DNA of 15,097 nt from assembly GCA_903933475.1 (NCBI GenBank), contig CAIZKE010000160.1, positions 1 through 15,097 of the forward strand, written 5' to 3'. How positions within the stretch are numbered: position 1 is the stretch's first letter; every line of letters starts with the position of its first letter. Positions 1 to 5,370 of the stretch are shown in pieces. The notes below the pieces were generated by a model. It saw only the letters and a list, made by a program, of their open reading frames with translations. It searched no databases and was not told the DNA's origin. Made by a program: the position numbers and the translations under genes. The stretch is from an uncultured Alphaproteobacteria bacterium. GTDB lineage: Bacteria > Pseudomonadota > Alphaproteobacteria > Caulobacterales > Caulobacteraceae.

Positions 1-987
1 GATCTCCGCATGTTCATAGTCGGCATGACCGACGGAGAGCCTGATCTTTTCCAGCCAGCCCTCGGCGAACGGGGTCTCGCCGCGGAGGTCCCATCGGGTC
101 TGTTTCATGTGCAGCCGAAGGGTCTCGGGAGGCGGATCGCTGACGACCTGGGCGAAGGGCACCCCGTAGCCGGTATCGGTACGCTTGACCGACAGGCCCA
201 GGAATCCTCCAGAGTCGCCCACGATGGAGCCGCCGACGCCCCAGGAATCCGCCTCGACCGAGACATTCCGCTGCTTGGTTTCCGAAGTCGGCTCCAGGCC
301 CGTCGCCGCCGCGAGGCGATCGGAGACCGGGGTTCCCGGCGTGGAATAGTCCCCGGACCGGCGGGTTGCGCCGTCCACCGCCAGGACAAGGGCACCGACT
401 CCGATGTTGGCGGCTAGGGAAGCAGAACGGCCATTGTCGACGCTGGACCAGGCCAGGGCGCCTCGTCCCTCGACCCGGTCCCCAGGCCGCCGGGACGGCA
501 CCCGGTCATCCATCACGTTGACCACGCCGCCGATGCCTGACCCGCCGTAGGCAAGGGTGGACGGGCCTCTCAGCACCTCGATGCGGCTGGCCTGGCCCGC
601 TTCGCTCGGTACCGCATGGTCAGGGGACAGGGAACTGGCGTCCACCATGCCGACGCCGTTCTGCAGCAGGAGCACCCGGGGACCGGCCAGGCCGCGGATC
701 ACAGGCCGGCTGGCCCCGGGTCCATAGGCTGTGGATCTCAGGCCAGGGAGGCCGGCCAGGAGGTCTCCGAGGCCCGCGGGTGGCGCAAGGCTTAATGTCT
801 CTGCCGAGAGAATGGTGACGCTGGTCGTGATGGTGTCGAGCGACACCGCGTAAGGCGCGGCCGTGACCACGACCTCTTCGACTTCTGTAGGCTTCCGGGT
901 CCCGGTTTCCGCAGCCTGGGCGGCGGTTCCGGCAAGGACCAGGCTGAGGACGCTGGCGGAAAGCACCTGGGGGTCGAGCTTGGTCAT
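1..987 (-). CDS. TonB-dependent receptor, ZnuD-like (probable zinc uptake), N-terminal part
   Basis: Partial gene: it starts at ATG 987 and stays open to the window edge (329 codons seen, C-terminal barrel missing). Residues 1 to about 25 look like a signal peptide ending AAQA. A TonB-box-like stretch EEVVVTA follows at 37-43. The plug domain occupies about 45-165 and includes VIRGLAGPRVLLLQNG and IEVLRGPSTLAYGGSGIGG. After it come barrel strands, including RRSGDYSTPG and VGHADYEHAEI. The motif SSLSPDHAV (118-126) and the RRSGDY strand recall ZnuD-type zinc receptors as I remember them. The family imports metals or metal complexes across the outer membrane using TonB/ExbB energy. A possible Zur operator 31 bases upstream supports zinc. 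That it is a TonB-dependent receptor is near certain; zinc as substrate is inference, and other metals or siderophores remain possible. Confidence 0.93.
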   Translation of the reverse strand, partial: MTKLDPQVLSASVLSLVLAGTAAQAAETGTRKPTEVEEVVVTAAPYAVSLDTITTSVTILSAETLSLAPPAGLGDLLAGLPGLRSTAYGPGASRPVIRGLAGPRVLLLQNGVGMVDASSLSPDHAVPSEAGQASRIEVLRGPSTLAYGGSGIGGVVNVMDDRVPSRRPGDRVEGRGALAWSSVDNGRSASLAANIGVGALVLAVDGATRRSGDYSTPGTPVSDRLAAATGLEPTSETKQRNVSVEADSWGVGGSIVGDSGGFLGLSVKRTDTGYGVPFAQVVSDPPPETLRLHMKQTRWDLRGETPFAEGWLEKIRLSVGHADYEHAEI

Positions 988-1017
988 TCGGGTGTCCTGC
1001 GCCTCGGTTCCAATTAT

Positions 1018-1030
1018 GTTATACAATAAC
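1018..1030. promoter_or_regulatory. Candidate Zur operator (AT-rich palindrome)
   Basis: GTTAT-ACA-ATAAC is a perfect 5-base inverted repeat around a 3-base centre. It sits in an AT-rich island inside otherwise GC-rich DNA, between the divergent receptor gene (start 987) and the DUF3597 gene (start 1138). GTTAT/ATAAC arms resemble the alphaproteobacterial Zur sites I recall. Its position would let a repressor cover the receptor promoter, and perhaps a divergent one. The identity is inferred from the ZnuD-like neighbour; a Fur/Mur-type site cannot be excluded. Confidence 0.5.
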
Positions 1031-1035
1031 TTTTA

Positions 1036-1090
1036 TGAACTTCTCCAATCAAGCGCATTGTGAAGTTCGCGGAAGTCGGCATGAACTTCA
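1036..1090. repeat. Three alternating inverted copies of GAACTTC
   Basis: GAACTTC occurs at 1037-1043 and 1083-1089, and its reverse complement GAAGTTC at 1062-1068. The middle copy can pair with either neighbour. With the right copy it forms TGAAGTTC/GAACTTCA (1061-1068 with 1083-1090), an 8-base stem with a 14-base loop. The array lies in the leader of the DUF3597 gene. It may be an operator or a pair of competing RNA hairpins, or chance. No regulator is identified. Confidence 0.4.
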
Positions 1091-1126
1091 GCGCACCGGT
1101 CGCTGGGACCGGGCACACACCCTTTC

Positions 1127-1132
1127 AGGAGA
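1127..1132 (+). promoter_or_regulatory. Ribosome binding site fixing the DUF3597 start
   Basis: AGGAGA lies five bases before ATG 1138. This supports that start over the in-frame upstream candidates at 1060 and 1081, which would add residues unlike the family's MGIFSS-type N-terminus. Confidence 0.75.
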
Positions 1133-1137
1133 CCGTC

Positions 1138-1509
1138 ATGGGTATTTTCAGTTCCATCATGGGCAAGATCTTTCCGCCCAAACCCAAGCCCGTTGCGGCG
1201 GCCCCGGCTGCGCCGGCTGCTGCGGCTGCACCCCCGCCCGCGCCTGTAGCCCCGGTCGACGTGGAAGCCGTGCTGACAGCGCTCGCGGCCTCGAAGGGCG
1301 GCGGTGGAAACTGGCGGACCTCAATCGTAGACCTCCTGAAGATGCTCGACATCGACTCCAGCCTGAACGCCCGCAAGGAACTCGCTGGCGAGCTCGCCGT
1401 GAATGCGGGTGCCCACGGCAGCGCCGAACAGAACATGGCCCTGATCAAGGCCGTCTGGGTCGCGCTTGAGCAGAACGGCGGCATCGTTCCGGCCAGCCTA
1501 CGGGACTGA
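1138..1509 (+). CDS. DUF3597 domain protein
   Basis: A 123-residue protein of unknown function. It begins MGIFSSIMGKIF, continues with an Ala/Pro-rich low-complexity linker (about 14-40), and ends in a compact helical domain (about 41-123) with the motifs NWRTSIVDLLKMLDIDSS and ARKELAGELA. This layout and the sequence around NWRTSIVDL match the DUF3597 family as I know it. There is no signal peptide or membrane segment, so it is probably cytoplasmic. It is divergent from the receptor gene across the candidate Zur site and is followed by a stable hairpin, so it is probably its own transcription unit. No reaction or partner is known to me. Confidence 0.85.
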   Translation: MGIFSSIMGKIFPPKPKPVAAAPAAPAAAAAPPPAPVAPVDVEAVLTALAASKGGGGNWRTSIVDLLKMLDIDSSLNARKELAGELAVNAGAHGSAEQNMALIKAVWVALEQNGGIVPASLRD

Positions 1510-1521
1510 TCTCCAAGAGCG

Positions 1522-1554
1522 TCCGGGGTGATCACGAAAGCGTGATCCCCCGGA
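1522..1554. terminator. Stable bulged hairpin after the DUF3597 gene
   Basis: TCCGGGG, a bulged T1529 and GATCACG pair through an AAAG loop with CGTGATC and CCCCGGA, giving 14 base pairs. It starts 13 bases after the DUF3597 stop. There is no T-run on either side, so termination is plausible but not certain. It could instead protect the mRNA end. A weaker outer pair, AAGAGC 1515-1520 with GCTCTT 1579-1584, surrounds it. Confidence 0.55.
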
Positions 1555-1631
1555 TTGCATCCGGAACGGCCTTCAGAGGCTCTTAGGCATATCGGGTCCG
1601 TCAAGGACCGCCACAGCCAGGGAGCAGACTC

Positions 1632-2006
1632 ATGGTCGGAGACGTCCTTCAGACCCTCATCATATTTGGCTTCATCGCCGCCATCGTGCTGGGTAGCCAG
1701 TCCTTCGAGGCCCGCAAGCGTGCCCGCGTCCATGAGACCATCGAACTGGCCATGCGCCAGGGCCAGCCCGCACCTTCGGAACTTGTCGACCTGGTGGCGC
1801 GCCAGACCCCGGGTTCCAAGCCGCCCAGCGATCTCCGCTGGGGCCTGATCGCCCTGTCCGCCGGGATCGGGCTCGGCATCTTCGGTCAGGTCATGGGTGC
1901 GATCGATACGGAGGCGCGCACGGCCCTTACCGGCGTCGCCGCCATTCCCTCCTGCATTGGCATCGCGGGGATCCTCCTGCACGTCCTGGGTCGCAAGTCG
2001 TCCTGA
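1632..2006 (+). CDS. Small membrane protein, DUF6249-like
   Basis: A 124-residue protein with three predicted membrane segments: about 5-21, 69-90 and 97-119. Between the first and second lies a charged stretch (about 24-68) with the motif ARKRARVHETIELAMRQGQPAPSEL. This layout resembles DUF6249-type proteins, which I recall being encoded beside ECF sigma factors in alphaproteobacteria. The start ATG 1632 has a GGGAG sequence upstream. The sigma factor gene begins four bases after its stop, so the two are probably made together. It may be a membrane sensor or accessory regulator of that sigma factor; this is inferred from gene order only. The family call is from memory and should be checked by profile search. 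Confidence 0.8.
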   Translation: MVGDVLQTLIIFGFIAAIVLGSQSFEARKRARVHETIELAMRQGQPAPSELVDLVARQTPGSKPPSDLRWGLIALSAGIGLGIFGQVMGAIDTEARTALTGVAAIPSCIGIAGILLHVLGRKSS

Positions 2007-2010
2007 TCCG

Positions 2011-2553
2011 GTGGCCTTCCCTTCGTCACACCCAGAGGAGGGGGTTCCCGACGCCATCCTCGCCAGCCGCGCTGCGGCTGGCGACACCGGGGCCTTCGCG
2101 GTCCTAGTCAGGCGGAGCCTGCCCCGGCTGCGGAGCTTCCTGCGGCGAATGGGGGCTCCCGCTGACCTTGCGGATGACCTGGCCCAGGACGCCCTGCTCA
2201 TCGCCTTCGAGAGGATCGCAGACTATCGCGGAGAGGGTGCCTTTATCGCCTGGGTGCGCAGGATCGCCGCCCGGCGCTACCTGCGGGTCGTCCGGTCCCG
2301 CGCGCGCCTTGAACTTCTGGATCTCGCGCCCGAGGCCTATTCACCCGCCCCGGACACAAGCCTCGCCCTGGACCTGGACTCCGCCCTCGAGCGGCTTCCT
2401 CAGGCTCAACGCCTTTGCGTCAGCCTCCAGCATGGCGCCGGCTACACGGCTTCGGAGATTGCACTGGCCCTGGGCTTGCCGGAGGGCACAGTGAAGTCAC
2501 ATATTTCCCGCGGGCTGGCGCGCCTGCGGCAGGACCTGGGACCCCACCGATGA
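2011..2553 (+). CDS. RNA polymerase ECF-type sigma factor
   Basis: 180 residues from GTG 2011. Sigma region 2 spans about 27-95, with ADDLAQDALLIAF (region 2.2) and FIAWVRRIAARRYLRVV (2.3-2.4). Region 4 spans about 125-175, with RLPQAQRLCVSL and the helix-turn-helix GYTASEIALALGLPEGTVKSHISRGLARLR. There is no region 3, as expected for the ECF group. It would direct RNA polymerase to a small regulon. The start is uncertain: GTG 2011 lacks a clear ribosome binding site but lies four bases after the upstream stop, which suits coupling. In-frame ATG 1897 would add 38 residues overlapping the previous gene and is unlikely. The stop overlaps the next gene's ATG (ATGA at 2550-2553). The target promoters and ECF subgroup are unknown. 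Confidence 0.92.
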   Translation: MAFPSSHPEEGVPDAILASRAAAGDTGAFAVLVRRSLPRLRSFLRRMGAPADLADDLAQDALLIAFERIADYRGEGAFIAWVRRIAARRYLRVVRSRARLELLDLAPEAYSPAPDTSLALDLDSALERLPQAQRLCVSLQHGAGYTASEIALALGLPEGTVKSHISRGLARLRQDLGPHR

Positions 2554-2924
2554 CCCAAGACAGTGACACCGCCTCAGCGGAGTTCGACCGCCGGCTCAAG
2601 GCCCTGTTCGACGCACCGTTGCCGGGGCTGGAGAGCGCAGATCTCGAGGGCCGGATCCTGGCACGCCTGGTCCAGCGCAGGCGCGTCAGGGCCCTGGTCC
2701 TCGGTCTCGGTGGGCTCATCGGCGTGTGCATCGCCATTCGCAGCTTCCTGGAAACCGGCGTTCCGACGCCTGCCACCCAGGCGATCATCGAAATGGCCTC
2801 TGGTATCGCCCTGGTCCGCGCCCTGGATGGTGCCCTCGGAAGCGGCATGGTCGGAACCCTCGCGGTCTGCGCGGGTCTTACGGTGCTCGGGCTGGCCTTG
2901 GTGAGGGCTCTGGAGGAGGCCTGA
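2550..2924 (+). CDS. Two-helix membrane protein, candidate anti-sigma factor
   Basis: A 124-residue protein whose ATG overlaps the sigma factor stop. A charged N-terminal region (1-45, with EFDRRLKALFDAPLPG and LEGRILARLVQRRR) precedes membrane segments at about 46-64 and 98-118. A cytoplasmic N-terminal domain joined to membrane helices, in a gene directly after an ECF sigma factor, is the usual layout of a membrane anti-sigma factor. That role is inferred from position and topology. I see no HxxxCxxC zinc motif, so it is not a ZAS-type anti-sigma factor, and I recognise no named family. Confidence 0.8.
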   Translation: MTQDSDTASAEFDRRLKALFDAPLPGLESADLEGRILARLVQRRRVRALVLGLGGLIGVCIAIRSFLETGVPTPATQAIIEMASGIALVRALDGALGSGMVGTLAVCAGLTVLGLALVRALEEA

Positions 2925-2961
2925 AGGTCGCCAACCCTTGCCGCTGCATTCCTGAAGGTCG

Positions 2962-2978
2962 GCAGAGGGCCTGCTTTT
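2962..2978 (+). terminator. Weak terminator candidate after the sigma operon
   Basis: GCAG, a five-base loop and CTGC are followed directly by TTTT, 38 bases after the stop of the membrane protein. The stem is only four base pairs, so this is a marginal call. The rest of the gap to 3150 shows no gene or RNA that I can support. Confidence 0.25.
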
Positions 2979-3152
2979 CGTCGGGAGATGCGCCTTCTTC
3001 ACAGAGAGGGGACCCACTGGACGTCAAGAACCCAGGGTTTCCGGTGACATCTCTCGTCTCAGGGCGCTGGTCAGGCACCCTGCCGGGCACCGTCGCTGCC
3101 AGGTTTCCCAGGCGCCACGGTTCCGCCATGCGTCCGCTTCACCCTCGGGACA

Positions 3153-3179
3153 TTGCGGCGAACCGGCCGGCGCTATAGT
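3153..3179 (+). promoter_or_regulatory. Candidate housekeeping promoter for the TPR-bamB-der genes
   Basis: TTGCGGC (3153-3159), a 12-base spacer and GCTATAGT (3172-3179) resemble the Caulobacter housekeeping promoter as I recall it (TTGaCgS, 10-14 bases, GCTANAWC). Transcription would start a few bases after 3180, about 35-40 bases before GTG 3224. It is the most promoter-like stretch in the 299-base gap (2925-3223). Confidence 0.4.
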
Positions 3180-3223
3180 TTCCGCCGCGCCGGGTCGCGG
3201 CACCTCAATGCGGAGTCTCCAGA

Positions 3224-3973
3224 GTGGTCGACGTTTTCGAAGAGGTCGAGGGGCAGATTCGCTCCGACCGCTATCGCGCCCTGGCGCTGAAGGCGCTGCC
3301 GGTGTTCATCGGCCTCGTCGTCCTGGTGCTGGCGGGTGTCGGGGGATGGCAGGGCTACAAGGCCTGGACCCAGAGCCAGTCGAACAAGGCCTCGGAAACC
3401 TACGCCAAGGGGCTCGAAGCCCTTCAGGCGGGTCGGCCTGCCGATGCGAAGGCCTCCTGGGAGACCGTCTCGAAGAGCGCGAGCCCGGCCTACAAGTCCC
3501 TGGCCCTGCAGCATCTCGGCGCTCTCCGCCTGGGCGAGCGTGACGTAAACGGTGCCGTCGCCCTTTTCGATCAGGCGGCGAAGGCGGCACCGGATCCGCT
3601 GATCGGCGATGCAGCCCGCCTTAAGGCCGTCTACGCCCTCCTCGACACGGCACCCCGGGCCCAGATCGATACCCGGCTTGAGCCGCTCCTGAAGACAGGA
3701 CGTCCGTTCCGGATGCAGGCCCGCGAGGCCGCCGCCTTCTCGAAACTCCTGGCTGGAGACACTGCGGGTGCGCGTTCGGACTTCGTGGTCGTCTCCCTGG
3801 CTCCTGATGTCGCCGAAGGTGCCCGCAGCCGGGCGACTGCAGCCATCGCCCTCATTGACAGCGGGTCTGCGAAGGCCACTGCAGATCTCGTCAAGGCCGC
3901 TGCGGCCCTGCCGCCACCTCGTCCCCTCCCGCCTGGGAGCCCAGGGCTTCCTATGCAGGCACCCGCCCAATGA
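3224..3973 (+). CDS. Membrane-anchored TPR protein, YfgM-like
   Basis: 249 residues from GTG 3224, with GGAG eight bases upstream. A short cytoplasmic N-terminus, VDVFEEVEGQIRSDRYRAL, leads to one membrane helix (about 24-45). The remainder is an Ala-rich helical domain (about 55-225) with TPR-like repeats such as ASETYAKGLEALQAGRPADA and LALQHLGALRLGERDVNGAVALF. It ends in a Pro-rich tail. The layout and the position just before bamB and der match YfgM/TPR_21 proteins. E. coli YfgM associates with the SecYEG translocon and periplasmic chaperones. A similar inner-membrane role with a periplasmic domain is inferred here. The stop overlaps the bamB ATG (ATGA). Confidence 0.88.
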   Translation: MVDVFEEVEGQIRSDRYRALALKALPVFIGLVVLVLAGVGGWQGYKAWTQSQSNKASETYAKGLEALQAGRPADAKASWETVSKSASPAYKSLALQHLGALRLGERDVNGAVALFDQAAKAAPDPLIGDAARLKAVYALLDTAPRAQIDTRLEPLLKTGRPFRMQAREAAAFSKLLAGDTAGARSDFVVVSLAPDVAEGARSRATAAIALIDSGSAKATADLVKAAAALPPPRPLPPGSPGLPMQAPAQ

Positions 3974-5361
3974 TCCGCTCCCGCTCCATGATCCTCGCCG
4001 TTCTGGCGACGGCGGTGCTGCTTTCTGGCTGCGCCCAGACCCGGAGTCTGCTGAACTTCGGGGACAAGGGCCCAACGGAAACTGCCCAGGCAGAGAACCG
4101 GATTCCGCTTGTCGGCTTTGACCAGGAGGTGACTCCGGAGGCAGGGCTCCAGGGAGCGACCTTCTACCTCCCGGATCCAGTCTCCCTGGACCAGTGGGCC
4201 CTTCCGGGGGGTACGCCCGAGCAGGCTCCGATGCATGCCGACGCTGGCAAGGCCTTGACCGTCGCCTGGATGAAAGGCTTCGGGTCTAGCCGGGGTCGCA
4301 ATGCCCATGTCATGGCCCCGCCCGTGGCCGTCAATGGCAAGATCTACGTGATGGACGGCCATGCCGCCGTCAGCGCCCTCGATGCGCGCACGGGTGCCCA
4401 GGTCTGGAAAGTCGATCTTCGCGGCAGTGCCCGCCGGGACACGGTCGCCTTTGGCGGGGGGCTTGCAATCGCTGAGGGCAAGGTGGTGGTGACCTCCGGC
4501 TACCGCTCCGTCACACAACTGAATGCCGACACCGGCGAAGTTCTCTGGCGGACTGCGGTCGAGCAGCCGATCCACTCCGCCCCGACCATCTCCGGCGGCC
4601 GGATCTTTACCGTCGCCATCGACAACACCCTGCTGACCTTCGACTTCGCGACCGGCAAGGAGGGGTGGACCTACCAGGCTCTCTCGGAATCCGCCCGTAT
4701 CCTCGCCGCCTCAAGCCCCGCAGTCTCTGGCGACACCGTGGTCGCCGCCTTCGGATCAGGTGAGTTGATCGCCCTCCGCGCCGCCAACGGAAATGACCTG
4801 TGGAGCGACTCCCTATCCCGGGCGAGCCGGACCAATGCACTGTCGGAAATCCGGGACATCGCGGGACGGCCGGTCATCTACCAGGGCGACGTGGTGGCCG
4901 TCAGCCATTCCGGCGTTCTGTCCTCAACCGACCTGAGAACGGGTCAGACCCGTTGGTCTCTGCCGATCACCGGGATCACCACGCCCTGGGTTACGGGCGA
5001 CGTGGTCTATGTGGTGGACATGGCGGGCAAGCTTTACTGCCTCGCTCGGGAAACGGGTCTGGCCTACTGGGTCACCGATCTGGGTGTGGGACGTGAGAAG
5101 ACCGGCTATTTCGGGAACCTTGGTCGTCAGTCCTCGAAGACCAAGAAGGCCGGTACGCGGCCGGTCTGGTCCTCGCCAATCCTCGCCTCGGGTCGGATCG
5201 TCCTGGCCTCCAACACCGGTGAGCTCGTCGCCGTCAATGCCCGCTCAGGCGAGGTGGAAAAGTCGGTAAAGCTGGGCGAACCCGTGACCGTTGGCCCCAT
5301 CGCCCTGGGCGACACCCTCTATTTCGTGACCGATGAGGCCCGGCTCATTGCGGTCCGTTAG
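3970..5361 (+). CDS. bamB: Outer membrane assembly lipoprotein BamB
   Basis: 463 residues. A lipoprotein signal peptide ends in the lipobox LLSGC with the lipidated Cys at 21. A linker of about 70 residues is followed by a beta-propeller of PQQ-like repeats (about 95-463). Recognisable repeats include VSALDARTGAQVWKVDL, VTQLNADTGEVLWRTAV, LLTFDFATGKEGW, LIALRAANGNDLW, LSSTDLRTGQTRW, LYCLARETGLAYW and LVAVNARSGEVEKS. That gives at least seven blades, with LIAVR at the end probably closing the ring. BamB is the propeller lipoprotein of the BAM complex, which inserts beta-barrel proteins into the outer membrane. It sits on the periplasmic face and binds BamA. Its place between a YfgM-like gene and der is the classic context. 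The overlap with the preceding gene suggests coupled translation, and der begins nine bases after its stop. Confidence 0.95.
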   Translation: MIRSRSMILAVLATAVLLSGCAQTRSLLNFGDKGPTETAQAENRIPLVGFDQEVTPEAGLQGATFYLPDPVSLDQWALPGGTPEQAPMHADAGKALTVAWMKGFGSSRGRNAHVMAPPVAVNGKIYVMDGHAAVSALDARTGAQVWKVDLRGSARRDTVAFGGGLAIAEGKVVVTSGYRSVTQLNADTGEVLWRTAVEQPIHSAPTISGGRIFTVAIDNTLLTFDFATGKEGWTYQALSESARILAASSPAVSGDTVVAAFGSGELIALRAANGNDLWSDSLSRASRTNALSEIRDIAGRPVIYQGDVVAVSHSGVLSSTDLRTGQTRWSLPITGITTPWVTGDVVYVVDMAGKLYCLARETGLAYWVTDLGVGREKTGYFGNLGRQSSKTKKAGTRPVWSSPILASGRIVLASNTGELVAVNARSGEVEKSVKLGEPVTVGPIALGDTLYFVTDEARLIAVR

Positions 5362-5370
5362 GTACCGCCC

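Noticed and set aside
1125..2201. Long minus-strand open frame opposite the DUF3597, DUF6249-like and sigma genes
   Set aside because: Its protein is low-complexity and shows no domain. The plus-strand genes have motifs and ribosome binding sites. Long antisense frames are expected at this GC content.
2726..3178. Possible extra gene running from the candidate anti-sigma gene into the 2925-3223 gap
   Set aside because: Its first half is another frame of the membrane protein gene, the remainder has biased composition and no motif, and no ribosome binding site supports a start in the gap.
3173..4575. Minus-strand open frames opposite the TPR protein and bamB
   Set aside because: No recognisable motifs; they are compositional shadows of two well-supported genes.
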